Assembly (NCBI RefSeq): GCF_900155525.1
Contig: NZ_LT706940.1
Span: forward strand, 167,795 to 231,794
DNA from: Mailhella massiliensis
GTDB taxonomy: Bacteria > Desulfobacterota > Desulfovibrionia > Desulfovibrionales > Desulfovibrionaceae
Direction of reading: 5' to 3'
Length of the DNA stretch: 64,000 nt
The notes beneath the pieces are model-generated. The model had not been told where the DNA came from. It made no database searches and saw only the letters and a list, made by a program, of their open reading frames with translations. Below are positions 17,942-27,282 of this stretch, in pieces (the first letter of the stretch is position 1; each line of letters starts with the position of its first letter). Made by a program: the position numbers and the translations under genes.

Positions 17942-18799
17942 CTACTCGGAAAGCAGCTTTTTTCTCCAGGCCTTTTCGGTATTGACGAGAAGCTGGGAAA
18001 TGGTCATGGGTCCTATGCCTCCGGGCACGGGAGTGATGGCGGATGCGATCGGGGCCACGTTGTCGTAGTCCACATCGCCGCAGAGCCTGCCGTCTTCCCC
18101 GCGGTTGATGCCCACGTCGATGATGACGGCCCCGGGCCTGACCATGTCGGCGGTGACGAAACGCGGGCGGCCCAGAGCCGCGACGATGATGTCGGCCTCA
18201 CGGCACACGGCGGCAAGGTCGGGCGTGCGGGAATGGCACATGGTCACGGTGGCGTTGTAGTCGCGGCTGCCCAGCATGAGCGCGATGGGGCGGCCCACAA
18301 GATTGCTTCTGCCGATGACCACGGCCTTCTTCCCGCTTACGGAAATGCCGTAATGGTCGAGAATGGCCAGTATGCCTGCGGGCGTGCAGGGGCGAAGGCC
18401 CGGTTCGTTCATGGCCACGCGGCCCTGATTCACGGCAGTAAGGCCGTCCACGTCCTTTTCAGGACTGATGGCGTCGATGCAGGGGCGGGAATCCAGCCCT
18501 TCGGGCAGGGGAAGCTGCAGCAGAATGCCGTCGATGGCCGGATCGGCATTGAGGGAGGCGATGAATTCCTCCAGCTCCTTCTGCGGCATGGAAGCGGGCT
18601 TGCGGTAGGAGGCCGTATCTATGCCGGCATCGGCGCAGGCCTTTTCCTTGTTGCGCACATACACCTGGGAGGCGGGGTCCTCGCCCACCAGAACAACGGC
18701 GAGACAGGGCGCGCGCCCCGCCTTTTCCCTGTCCTTTTCTATTTTCTCACGCAGGGCGGCGCGTATGGCGGCCGCCGTGGCCTTGCCGTCGAGTATCAT
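17942..18799 (-). CDS. folD: Bifunctional methylenetetrahydrofolate dehydrogenase / cyclohydrolase
   Basis: 285-residue FolD interconverts 5,10-methylene-, methenyl- and 10-formyl-tetrahydrofolate. Catalytic-loop residues Tyr47-x3-Lys51 (YVRNK) are present. QLPLPEGLD and PEKDVDG, the NADP site VIGRSNLVGRP, and the C-terminal signature TPVPGGIGPMT are intact, and the length is standard. ATG 18799 is taken because it has AAGGAG and gives the family start MILDGK; an upstream ATG would add eleven residues. It is 36 bases downstream of ftsK on the same strand. Confidence 0.97.
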   Translation of the reverse strand: MILDGKATAAAIRAALREKIEKDREKAGRAPCLAVVLVGEDPASQVYVRNKEKACADAGIDTASYRKPASMPQKELEEFIASLNADPAIDGILLQLPLPEGLDSRPCIDAISPEKDVDGLTAVNQGRVAMNEPGLRPCTPAGILAILDHYGISVSGKKAVVIGRSNLVGRPIALMLGSRDYNATVTMCHSRTPDLAAVCREADIIVAALGRPRFVTADMVRPGAVIIDVGINRGEDGRLCGDVDYDNVAPIASAITPVPGGIGPMTISQLLVNTEKAWRKKLLSE

Positions 18800-18835
18800 G
18801 GCTGCTCCTTTTCCGGCCCTGCCGGAAAGCATGGG

Positions 18836-21694
18836 TTAGCGGTGAACGACACTGCGCGGGCGCGTGCCGTCGGCCTGACTGAGCAGACCGTCCTTCTCCA
18901 TCTGCTCCACAAAGCGGGCCGCACGGTTGAAGCCGATGCGGAAACGCCGCTGAAGCAGGGAAATGGACACCTTGCCGTTGTCCAGAACGAACTGGATGGC
19001 TTCGGCATAAATGGGGTCGTCCACAATATCGTTGCCCCGGGATGCGGGCTGACCGAAGTCTTCCGAGGCGTCTTCCGCGGAATCGTTGCCGAATTCCGCA
19101 AAGTCTATCTTGTAGCAGGGCGGCTGCTGCCGCTTCCAGTATTCCACCACGGCGGAAACTTCATCATCGCTCACAAAAGCACCGTGCAGACGCTGTATCA
19201 TGCCGCCGTTGGGCTTGAAGAGCATGTCGCCCATGCCGAGCAGCTTTTCCGCTCCCGCGCCGTCGAGAATGGTGCGCGAATCCTGCCCGCTCGTCACCTT
19301 GAAGGCGATGCGGCAGGGGAAGTTGGCCTTGATGATGCCCGTCACCACGTCCACGCTGGGGCGCTGGGTGGCGATGATGAGGTGTATGCCCGCGGCACGG
19401 GCCAGCTGTGCCAGACGGACGATGCTGCCTTCCACTTCCTTGCGCTTCACCATCATGAGGTCGGCAAGTTCGTCCACGATGATGACGAGGAAAGGCATGT
19501 TGGAAAGATCTTCCGGTTCCCCGGTTTCCGCATCCAGAGGCATGGAACCGCCGGCTTCCACCTCGGCGCGCAGTCGGGCCTGGCGTTCGTTGTAGCCGGT
19601 GATGTTGCGGACCTTCACCTTGGAGAACAGGGAAAGACGGCGGTTCATCTCGTCGATGGCCCAGAGCAGCGCGTTCTTGGTAAGATCCATGTCCGTAACC
19701 ACGGGATGCACGAGATGCGGCAGATCGGCGTACATGGAAAGTTCCACGCGTTTGGGGTCCACCAGTATCATCTGCACTTCATCCGGTCTTGCACGGTAGA
19801 GCAGACTGAGAATGATGGCGTTCAGGCACACGCTCTTGCCCGCGCCGGTGGCGCCCGCCACCAGAAGGTGCGGCATTTTGGCAAGATCGGCGGAAACGGG
19901 TCTGCCCCCGGTATCCTTGCCCAGCGCCACGGTAAGAAGCGACTTGGCCTGCCGGAAGTTCTCGTTTTCCACAATTTCCCTGAAATGCACGGTGGAGCGC
20001 TTTTCATTGGGCACTTCCACGCCCACGGTATCCGTACCGGGCACGGGAGCCTGCATACGCACGGACACGGCCTTGAGCGACATGGCAAGGTCGTTGGCCA
20101 GGTTGGTGATGCGCGTGGCCTTCACACCGGGAGCGGGGCGCACCTCGAACATGGTGACCACGGGGCCGGGGGTGATGCGGGCCAGCGTGGCATGGACGTT
20201 GAAGTTCTTGAGGCAGGTGATGAGCGCAGCGCCCTGTCTGGCCAGCGTGGCCCCGTCGGGACGGTTCGCAAGATCGTCTTCCGGCAGGGGAGAAAGCAGG
20301 TCGAGGGGCGGCAGGGAAAGCTCTCTGCGTTTCGGCAGCACGGGAGCGGGAGCAACAGGCGCTGCGGACGCAAGTTCCTGCTGCGCGGCCATGGCTCCGG
20401 CCACGGCGGCATCGACGGAGGCGTATTCCTCATCCTTCACCGTTTCCGCCGCAGGGAGGGAAGGCGCGGACAGGCCCGCCCGCTCCGGGGAAAGGCCCTC
20501 GCCACGGGAGGAAGAAACGATCACGGCGGGAAAATCCTCGCCGCCCATGGGCGACTGTGCGGAAAGCGCGGCAAGGGCCGAAGGGCCGAGATCCTCTTCC
20601 TCGGCAGTATCTTCCGCAGGCTTCCGTACGGCTGCGGGAGCTTCCTGCACGGGCGTGGAAACCGGTGCGCTCGCTTCCCCATCTGCAGGACGCGCGGGCG
20701 CAGGCTCCGGAACTGCGGGGTCGACCGCAGCGGAAGCGACGACCGGGTCCTCCAGCTCCAGAATGAAATCCTCTTCGGCCTTCGGGGCGGGAGCAGGAGC
20801 AGAAACGGGAGCTTCTTCCTCCAGCGTGAAGCTCAGCGGAGCGCTCTTCTCCTCCACCGGCGCAGGGGCGGAGCGCTGCATCTGCGGCCCTTCCACAAGA
20901 TGCAGAAGCTCGCCGATATCCTCCTCGCGCGGGGTATCCTTCCGCGGGGACTCCGCTTCGGGGGCCTCGTCGTGCAGGTTCAGGTCAAGCACGGGGCGTT
21001 CCCCGGCGGCTTCCTCCTTCTTCCTTCTGCCTGCGATGAGATCGAGCACGGCGCGCGGACGCGCACCGCCCGCCTTTGCGCGGCCCATCTTCGAGGCCAG
21101 TTGCCTGAGCGCCGGCGGAATATGCGGCACGGGCAGATCGTAGGTGGTGCCGAAGGAAGGAATTTTCCTCATCACCCAGGAAACGAAGCGGGAAATGAGC
21201 GTCAGCCAGGAAATGCTGAAGGAAAGCTCCATGGCGATGAGGAAGACGAAAAGCCACAGCAGAAGCGAGCCGGAAGGACTGAAAAACAGCATGGAAAGGG
21301 CCGAAAGCCACTGTCCCGTGATGCCGCCGCCGTGTATGCCGTGCAGCGCGATGTCGAAGGCGGAGGAGGTGACGAGCACGCAGAGAAAAAGCAGAAGATA
21401 CCCCACCCAGCGGTACCACTTGAGCACCAGCCAGCGGGAAACGAGTCCCGCGCCCACGGCCAGAAAGAAAATCACCCACAGGAAGGAGCCGACGCCGAAG
21501 CTGTCCACCAGAAAACCGGACAGATACGCACCGAAAAGACCCGCCGCATTGTGTACGGACGAGGCCTGTATGCTCACGGCCTGATTGAAGGTCGGGTCAC
21601 CGGCATGATAGCTCCAGAGACTGAGCAGCATAAGCAGACCGCAGAAAAGAAAAAGCAGTCCGAGCAGTTCGCGTATCAGCCTGTGTCCGTACAT
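18836..21694 (-). CDS. ftsK: DNA translocase FtsK
   Basis: 952-residue septum-anchored motor that pumps chromosome termini and activates XerCD at dif. Four hydrophobic segments occupy the first ~180 residues (LLGLLFLFCGLLMLLSLW and following). A long Pro/Ala/Glu-rich linker (about 220-430) leads into the RecA-like motor, with GATGAGKSVCLN (Walker A) and MILVDPKRVELSMY. The C-terminal ~65 residues (DDPIYAEAIQFVLDNGKVSISLLQRRFRIGFNRAARFVEQME) form the gamma winged helix that reads KOPS and contacts XerD. The matching recombinase is at 902-1891. Confidence 0.97.
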   Translation of the reverse strand: MYGHRLIRELLGLLFLFCGLLMLLSLWSYHAGDPTFNQAVSIQASSVHNAAGLFGAYLSGFLVDSFGVGSFLWVIFFLAVGAGLVSRWLVLKWYRWVGYLLLFLCVLVTSSAFDIALHGIHGGGITGQWLSALSMLFFSPSGSLLLWLFVFLIAMELSFSISWLTLISRFVSWVMRKIPSFGTTYDLPVPHIPPALRQLASKMGRAKAGGARPRAVLDLIAGRRKKEEAAGERPVLDLNLHDEAPEAESPRKDTPREEDIGELLHLVEGPQMQRSAPAPVEEKSAPLSFTLEEEAPVSAPAPAPKAEEDFILELEDPVVASAAVDPAVPEPAPARPADGEASAPVSTPVQEAPAAVRKPAEDTAEEEDLGPSALAALSAQSPMGGEDFPAVIVSSSRGEGLSPERAGLSAPSLPAAETVKDEEYASVDAAVAGAMAAQQELASAAPVAPAPVLPKRRELSLPPLDLLSPLPEDDLANRPDGATLARQGAALITCLKNFNVHATLARITPGPVVTMFEVRPAPGVKATRITNLANDLAMSLKAVSVRMQAPVPGTDTVGVEVPNEKRSTVHFREIVENENFRQAKSLLTVALGKDTGGRPVSADLAKMPHLLVAGATGAGKSVCLNAIILSLLYRARPDEVQMILVDPKRVELSMYADLPHLVHPVVTDMDLTKNALLWAIDEMNRRLSLFSKVKVRNITGYNERQARLRAEVEAGGSMPLDAETGEPEDLSNMPFLVIIVDELADLMMVKRKEVEGSIVRLAQLARAAGIHLIIATQRPSVDVVTGIIKANFPCRIAFKVTSGQDSRTILDGAGAEKLLGMGDMLFKPNGGMIQRLHGAFVSDDEVSAVVEYWKRQQPPCYKIDFAEFGNDSAEDASEDFGQPASRGNDIVDDPIYAEAIQFVLDNGKVSISLLQRRFRIGFNRAARFVEQMEKDGLLSQADGTRPRSVVHR

Positions 21695-21752
21695 TCATGA
21701 TCCCCTTCATGCGGTGCGCGCCCTCAGGAACATCTTCCCGGGGCTTTTCCGC

Positions 21753-21802
21753 CCAAAAATGAAAACGCTGCCGGAAGGGCGCGAAACGTCCTGCCGGCAG
21801 CG
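21753..21802 (-). terminator. Intrinsic terminator of efp
   Basis: On the minus strand CGCTGCCGG (21794-21802) pairs with 21766-21774 and is followed by TTTTCATTTTT. It lies 20 bases past the efp stop and separates efp from ftsK. Confidence 0.78.
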
Positions 21803-21821
21803 CAAAAGGAAAAAAGCCGGA

Positions 21822-22379
21822 TTAATCGCGGCCGAGATATTCGCGGGTGCGGGTATCGACCTTGACGCGATCCCCTTCGTTCACGAAGATCGGCACCTGA
21901 ATGACCACGCCGGTTTCCAGAGTGGCGGGCTTGGTCACGTTGGAAACGGTGTCGCCCTTCACGCCGGGTTCGGTCTTGGTCACGGTCATGACGAGGCTCA
22001 CGGGCACTTCGATGTCGATGGGCTGCCCGTTGTAGAGCAGCACGCGGCACTGCTGGGATTCCAGCAGCCAGTCGGCCTTGCCGTCGGTATCGGCTTCGGG
22101 CAGGGAGATCTGTTCGTAGGTGGTCATATCCATGAAGATGAGGTCGGTGCCTTCACGGTACAGGTACTGCATGTCGCGCTGTTCCATATCGGGCTTGCCC
22201 ACCTTTTCGCCGGAACGGAAGGTGTTGTCCACCACGCGGCCGTTCAGGATGTTGCGCAGCTTGGTGCGCACCATGGCGCCGCCCTTGCCGGGCTTGAAAT
22301 GCTGGAATTCAACGATTTCATAAGGGGTGCCGTCGATCTCGATCTTCAGGCCGCGGCGAAAGTCAGTCGTGGAATACAT
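21822..22379 (-). CDS. efp: Elongation factor P
   Basis: 185-residue translation factor that rescues ribosomes stalled on polyproline. Three beta-barrel domains are recognisable: an N-terminal KOW-like domain with [14 protein letters not shown], a middle OB domain ([14 protein letters not shown]), and the C-terminal OB with [22 protein letters not shown] and VDTRTREYL. Lys32 sits at the loop tip that in many species is beta-lysylated or otherwise modified. No modification enzyme gene is in the window. The start at 22379 follows GGAGG and gives [10 protein letters not shown]; an upstream in-frame start lacks support. Confidence 0.97.
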   Translation of the reverse strand: MYSTTDFRRGLKIEIDGTPYEIVEFQHFKPGKGGAMVRTKLRNILNGRVVDNTFRSGEKVGKPDMEQRDMQYLYREGTDLIFMDMTTYEQISLPEADTDGKADWLLESQQCRVLLYNGQPIDIEVPVSLVMTVTKTEPGVKGDTVSNVTKPATLETGVVIQVPIFVNEGDRVKVDTRTREYLGRD

Positions 22380-22598
22380 GATGCCTCCAGGCAGAAATAC
22401 GGTATTTACTATAAACATCCGAAACGGGCCGGCAGGCGGCCCGTCAAGTTCCCTTATGGGAAAACCCGCCCTTCGCCCTGCGAAGGGCCCCTGCGGAATA
22501 TTTGCCTTTTCAGCCGGAGAAGGCTAATCTCAGCTCTTTCCGCAAAGCAAGATATATTGTCCGATAGAGGCTCACTTTGTCAACTCGCGAGGAGCGCC

Positions 22599-23261
22599 AT
22601 GACCGACACGTCCGCCGAAAAAACAAAAAGACCGGAACCGACTCTGGAACTGCTGGCCACCCTTTACACGCTGGAACAGCTGGAAGACGCCTCGCACGAC
22701 ATGCCGCAGCTCGCGCTGGCAGGGCGCTCCAACGTGGGCAAGTCCTCCCTCATCAACGCCCTCGCCCGGAGGAAAAAACTGGCCAAGGTCAGCTCCGAAC
22801 CGGGCAAGACCCGTTCCGTGAACCTGTTCAGGGTCAACCCCGACGGGTTCTGCCTCACCGACCTTCCCGGTTACGGCTACGCCCGGCGCGGTCATGAGGA
22901 AAGACGCAACTGGGCGGCCCTCATTCAGAAATATCTGGAGCAGACGCCCACGCTGCGCGCCCTCGTGCTGCTTATCGACTGCCGCATCCCCACGCAGGAA
23001 TCCGACCGCGTCATGGCCGACTTTGCCCGGGCGAAGAACCTGCCCGTCATCGCCGTGCTCACCAAGGCGGACAAATGCACGCTGAAGGAACGCTCCGCCC
23101 AGCAGAAGACCTGGGAAAAGATTCTCGGCGGAGAAAGGCCCGTGGTGGTTTCCTCCGTCACGCGCCTCGGGCTGGATGAGCTGTGGGCGAGGCTGCGCGA
23201 GGCGGGCGCGCCTGCGGAAACGACCTGCGAACCTGAAAACGACGCGCCTTCCCGCGATTGA
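22599..23261 (+). CDS. engB: Ribosome biogenesis GTPase EngB/YsxC
   Basis: 220-residue essential-type GTPase for 50S subunit maturation. G1 is GRSNVGKSS (42-50), the G2 region contains the conserved PGKTRSVN, G3 is DLPGYGYA, G4 is TKADK, and G5-like SSVTRLGL follows. Start 22599 has GAGGAG five bases upstream. A much longer upstream open frame is not credible because it would cross efp on the opposite strand. The stop is six bases ahead of the helicase start. The acidic tail (~15 residues) is a little longer than usual. Confidence 0.96.
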   Translation: MTDTSAEKTKRPEPTLELLATLYTLEQLEDASHDMPQLALAGRSNVGKSSLINALARRKKLAKVSSEPGKTRSVNLFRVNPDGFCLTDLPGYGYARRGHEERRNWAALIQKYLEQTPTLRALVLLIDCRIPTQESDRVMADFARAKNLPVIAVLTKADKCTLKERSAQQKTWEKILGGERPVVVSSVTRLGLDELWARLREAGAPAETTCEPENDAPSRD

Positions 23262-23266
23262 ACGCC

Positions 23267-25582
23267 ATGCTCGACATATCCCACCTGAACGAGGCCCAGA
23301 AAGCGGCCGTCACCGCGCCGGAAGGCCCCATGCTGGTCATTGCCGGCGCAGGCTCCGGCAAAACCCGCACCATCGTGTACCGCCTGGCATGGCTTGCCGA
23401 ACAGGGCGTGGACCCCAGGTCCATGCTGCTGCTCACCTTCACGCGCAAGGCCTCGCAGGAAATGCTGCACAGAGCCGCCCAGCTTCTCGATCATCAGCTC
23501 TTCGGCGTGCAGGGCGGCACTTTTCACAGCTTCGCCTTTTCCGTGCTGCGCCGCTGGGCCCCGGACTGGACGGGCGGGACGCTCTCCGTCATGGACACTT
23601 CCGACAGCACCTCGGCCATACAGGCCTGCAAGGAAAGCCTGGCTCTCGGCAAGGGCGACAGGAGCTTCCCCCGCACGCAGGCCGTGCTCGGCCTGCTCAG
23701 CAAGGCGCGCAACAAGGAAATGACGCTTGAGGAAGTGCTCTCCCGCGAGGCGCAGCACCTTCTGCCCCACGCCTCCGACCTTGTGAAGCTCGGGGAAGCC
23801 TACAAGGCGTACAAGCGCGAACACTCCCTCATGGACTACGACGATCTGCTCTTTGAACTGGAACAGCTCTTCATCGACAAGCCCGACATTCTGGCGGCCC
23901 AGAAAATGCGTTTCGGCCAGATCATGGTGGACGAATATCAGGACACCAACAAGGTGCAGGCTCGCCTTGTACGTATGCTGGCCGGAGAAGACGGCAACAT
24001 CATGGCCGTGGGCGACGACGCGCAGTCCATCTACGCCTTCCGCGGCGCGACGGTGCACAACATCCTCGATTTCCCCAAGCTCTTCCGCAACACGCGCATC
24101 ATACGGCTGGAAGAGAACTACCGCTCCGTGCAGCCCGTGCTCGACGTGGCCAACAGTCTGCTTTCCCACAGTACGGAAGGCTACCGCAAGCACCTGTTCT
24201 CCCGCCGGGAAAAGCCTTCCGAGGCGGCCGTCACGCTGTACCGCCCCCTGAGCGACCTGAGCCAGGCCCAGCTTGCCGCCCGCCGCGTCGAGGAACTGCT
24301 CGAAACCGTGCCGGCAAAAGAAATCGCCGTGCTCTTCCGTTCCGGCTATCAGTCCTATCACCTGGAACTCGAGCTCAACAAGCGCGGCATAGGCTTCCGC
24401 AAGTACGGCGGACTCCGCTATGCCGAGGCCGCCCATGTGAAGGACGTCATCGCCTTTGCAAGGCTTGTGAACAATCCTCTGGATCTGCCCTCCTTCGACC
24501 GCATCGCCGCGCTTTCCCGGGGCATAGGTCCCAAGACTTCGCGCAGGCTGTTCGCCCTCGCCTCGGGCAGCGACGAAGCCGCGCTGAAAAAGGCTTCCTC
24601 CCGATGGCCCGACTTTCAGGAAAACATGGCGCTCATCGCCTCCCTGCGCATGGAACACGCCCGCCCGGAAGAAGTCGTAAGCCGTATTCTGGAACACTAC
24701 CGGCCGAAGATGGAGGAACTTTTCCCCGACGACTGGCCCCGCCGCCTGCAGGGCCTGGAGGAAATGTCCACCATCGCCGCCACCTACGACGACCTTCAGC
24801 TCTTTCTGGCCGATCTTTCGCTCGACAGCCCCGAGGAAGCTCCCGTGGAGGAAGAGGACGAGCGCCGCATCACCCTTTCCACCGTGCATTCCTCCAAGGG
24901 CCTGGAATGGTCGGCCGTGCTCATCATCGACCTTGTGGAAGACCGCTTCCCCTCCCGGCACGCGCTGGTAAGACCGGAGGATTTTGAAGAAGAACGCCGC
25001 CTCATGTATGTGGCCTGCACGCGCGCCAAGGACACGCTGGATCTCTTCTCTCCGCTCAGCATCTACAGCCGCTCCTCGGGGGACAGGGAACCCGCTTCCC
25101 CCAGCCCCTTTGTTCGCGAACTTCCCCCGGACATGATGGAGGAAATCTACGAAAACTACGGCGGCGTACTGGCGAAAAGAAAGGTACAGAGCGCGCCGTC
25201 CCCGGACTTCTTCGCCGCCCCGCGCCGCAGGGCGTGGCATTTCGATGACGACGAGGCGAAGGAGCAGAAACGCAGGCGCACGGACGACTGGCCGCCCGTG
25301 GAACGGGACGACGCCTTCACGCCTCGCCCGCGCGAAGATGCGGACGACGCCTACATGGCCGCCGTGCGCGAGGCGGCGAAAACCGGGCGCAGGCTGGAAG
25401 AATCCCCCGAGGAAAAGCCCGCGAAAAAGAAGCTCGGCTTCTGCCGCCACCGGCTCTTCGGCCGCGGCAAGATCGTGGAGGAAATTCCGCCGGACAAGTA
25501 CCGCGTCCACTTCCCGGGCTTCGGGCTGAAAATCATTCTTGCCGACTACCTTACCCTGGAGAGTCATGAACATGACCGGTGA
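23267..25582 (+). CDS. UvrD/Rep/PcrA-type ATP-dependent DNA helicase
   Basis: 771-residue SF1A helicase translocating 3'-5' on DNA. Motif I is GAGSGKTRTIV (27-37), Ia LLTFTRKAS, II VDEYQDTNKVQ, III GDDAQSIYAFRGA, IV LEENYRSVQPVLD, V TVHSSKGLEW and VI YVACTRAKDTL. The C-terminal ~150 residues are charged and low in complexity, ending in a short KLGFCRHRLFGRGKI... block like the Tudor-like tail of PcrA/UvrD. ATG 23267 follows the engB stop by six bases; a TTG at 23258 overlapping that stop is possible. thiL starts inside its 3' end. The choice between Rep, PcrA and UvrD cannot be made by eye. Confidence 0.9.
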   Translation: MLDISHLNEAQKAAVTAPEGPMLVIAGAGSGKTRTIVYRLAWLAEQGVDPRSMLLLTFTRKASQEMLHRAAQLLDHQLFGVQGGTFHSFAFSVLRRWAPDWTGGTLSVMDTSDSTSAIQACKESLALGKGDRSFPRTQAVLGLLSKARNKEMTLEEVLSREAQHLLPHASDLVKLGEAYKAYKREHSLMDYDDLLFELEQLFIDKPDILAAQKMRFGQIMVDEYQDTNKVQARLVRMLAGEDGNIMAVGDDAQSIYAFRGATVHNILDFPKLFRNTRIIRLEENYRSVQPVLDVANSLLSHSTEGYRKHLFSRREKPSEAAVTLYRPLSDLSQAQLAARRVEELLETVPAKEIAVLFRSGYQSYHLELELNKRGIGFRKYGGLRYAEAAHVKDVIAFARLVNNPLDLPSFDRIAALSRGIGPKTSRRLFALASGSDEAALKKASSRWPDFQENMALIASLRMEHARPEEVVSRILEHYRPKMEELFPDDWPRRLQGLEEMSTIAATYDDLQLFLADLSLDSPEEAPVEEEDERRITLSTVHSSKGLEWSAVLIIDLVEDRFPSRHALVRPEDFEEERRLMYVACTRAKDTLDLFSPLSIYSRSSGDREPASPSPFVRELPPDMMEEIYENYGGVLAKRKVQSAPSPDFFAAPRRRAWHFDDDEAKEQKRRRTDDWPPVERDDAFTPRPREDADDAYMAAVREAAKTGRRLEESPEEKPAKKKLGFCRHRLFGRGKIVEEIPPDKYRVHFPGFGLKIILADYLTLESHEHDR

Positions 25583-26582
25583 AGACGACATTCTTGCTCT
25601 TGTAGGCCGCTTCTTTTCCGCGGAACATCCTTCCCTGCTTCTGGGCAGGGGAGACGACTGCGCCGTACTGAGGCCGGGCGCGCCCCTTGCCGTGAGCACG
25701 GACATCTTCGCCGAAGACACGCACTTCCGCACCCGCTACTTCACGCCCTATGATACGGGCTACAAGGCCCTTGCCGTGAACATCAGCGACATAGGCGCAA
25801 GCGGCGCCACGCCCGCCGGACTTTCCATGGGGCTTACCCTTACGGGCAGGGAGGACGAAGCGTGGCTTTCCGAATTCTGCCGCGGCATGAAGGAGCTGTG
25901 CGACCGCTTTTCCCTCGCCCTTTCCGGGGGCGACCTTGCGCGCTCCAGCCTGCTGAACATCTGCGTCACGGCATGGGGCGAACTGCCGGAGGGCCTGCCC
26001 CGGGGCCTTCGCCGCGGCATGGCGCAGGAGGGCGACATCATCTTTCTCATCGGCGGCGTGGGACAGGCGCGGCTCGGCCTGACCCTGCTGGAGGCATGTC
26101 CCGACGCCGAAGCGTGTGAAAAGACCAGAAAAGACTGGCCGGAAGCCTGCGCCGCCCATCTGCATCCCCTGCCTCTGGCAAAGGAAGGCGCAGCTCTGGC
26201 CCGTTTCGCCCTGCACCATCAACTGGAGGATCGTCTTTCCCTCATGGATGTGTCCGACGGACTCGCCCGCGATCTGCCGCGCCTTCTGGCGGGAACGAAA
26301 ACGGGCCTCGGGGCGGATATCGTCCTCTCTGCGGACGATCTTTCCCCGGAAATTCTGCGCTACGCCGAAAAAACGGGCATCTGCGCCCCGGACTTTGCCT
26401 TTGAAGGCGGAGAGGACTATGCTCTGGCAGGGACCTGCCCCGCACAGTTCTGGCCCGAGCTTTCCCGTGTTCTCTCCACCTTCGACACGCCCTCCCTCCT
26501 GCTGGGAACCGTGCGCAAAGGCCCCCTCACCCTCAACGGGCACAGCCCGCACTCGGCAGGGTTCGACCATTTTTCCTGTTGA
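25572..26582 (+). CDS. thiL: Thiamine-monophosphate kinase
   Basis: ThiL makes thiamine diphosphate from thiamine monophosphate. The protein shows GRGDDCAVLRPG, STDIFAEDTHFR, the AIR-synthase-like NISDIGASGATPAGLSMGL, SGGDLARSS, MDVSDGLARDL and EGGEDYALAG, the family's ATP- and Mg-binding blocks. Two start codons lie close together: ATG 25566 is only four bases from GGAG (25558-25561), whereas ATG 25572 is ten bases away and is preferred. The gene overlaps the helicase by 11 bases, suggesting coupling in an engB-helicase-thiL operon. Confidence 0.92.
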   Translation: MTGEDDILALVGRFFSAEHPSLLLGRGDDCAVLRPGAPLAVSTDIFAEDTHFRTRYFTPYDTGYKALAVNISDIGASGATPAGLSMGLTLTGREDEAWLSEFCRGMKELCDRFSLALSGGDLARSSLLNICVTAWGELPEGLPRGLRRGMAQEGDIIFLIGGVGQARLGLTLLEACPDAEACEKTRKDWPEACAAHLHPLPLAKEGAALARFALHHQLEDRLSLMDVSDGLARDLPRLLAGTKTGLGADIVLSADDLSPEILRYAEKTGICAPDFAFEGGEDYALAGTCPAQFWPELSRVLSTFDTPSLLLGTVRKGPLTLNGHSPHSAGFDHFSC

Positions 26583-26706
26583 AAAGCGTGGGGAAACATG
26601 ATTGCCTTCATGAAGGCTTCACACACTCCGCCTATGCTGGCCGCAACGAAGAAAGAAGCATAACGCGAGCCGGAAGGTCCGGCCGGACAACAAAGCGAGG
26701 AATCAC

Positions 26707-27147
26707 ATGGAAAAGACCATGAGCGCCACCAAGCACATCGCCCTTATCGCTCACGACAACATGAAGGAAAGCCTCATCGAATGGTGCGCGGAACACAGCC
26801 AGATTCTGGCCCGCCACTTTCTCTGCGGCACCGGCACCACGGCGCGCCTCATCAATGAACGCACGAGCCTGCCCGTTACGCCCTATCTCAGCGGTCCCCT
26901 CGGGGGCGATCAGCAGATAGGCGCCAAGGTGGCGGAAGGCCATATCGACATCATCGTCTTCTTCTCCGATCCGCTCACGGCCCAGCCCCACGACCCCGAT
27001 GTGAAGGCCCTGCTTCGCATCGCTCAGGTGTACGACATTCCCATCGCCAACAATCGCGCCACGGCGGACTACATCATCACCTCTCCGCTGTTCAGCGAAT
27101 CCTATACCTACACGCCTCACAATCATTTCCCGGTAAAGAGCAGGTAG
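26707..27147 (+). CDS. mgsA: Methylglyoxal synthase
   Basis: 146-residue enzyme converting dihydroxyacetone phosphate to methylglyoxal and phosphate, a bypass that relieves sugar-phosphate stress. The motifs IALIAHDNMKESLIEW (His16, Lys20), CGTGTTARLI, LSGPLGGDQQIG (Asp68, the catalytic acid by family alignment) and DPLTAQPHDPDVKALLR (His95) are complete. The start has GAGG upstream. A 124-base gap from thiL suggests its own promoter, and a strong terminator follows. Confidence 0.96.
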   Translation: MEKTMSATKHIALIAHDNMKESLIEWCAEHSQILARHFLCGTGTTARLINERTSLPVTPYLSGPLGGDQQIGAKVAEGHIDIIVFFSDPLTAQPHDPDVKALLRIAQVYDIPIANNRATADYIITSPLFSESYTYTPHNHFPVKSR

Positions 27148-27160
27148 GTTTTCTTCCGAA

Positions 27161-27202
27161 AAAAAAGCGGCCCCTCTTCCCAGGGAGAGGGGCCGCTTTT
27201 TT
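27161..27202 (+). terminator. Bidirectional intrinsic terminator after mgsA
   Basis: AAAAAAGCGGCCCCTCT (27161-27177) pairs perfectly with 27186-27202, which ends in six T. The A-run on the left would also serve the minus-strand sulfotransferase gene ending at 27283. Confidence 0.93.
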
Positions 27203-27282
27203 CATGTCCGTGCGGAGGGCAGGACCTCCGCACGGAGCCGGGAATATCCTCCCGGCAGGAGGAGAGAGAGTAAGAGAAGAAA

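Noticed and set aside
18233..21700. Very long open frame on the + strand opposite ftsK
   Set aside because: It is antisense to a clearly identified gene; composition is Gly/His/Arg-rich with no domain, as expected from codon bias in GC-rich DNA.
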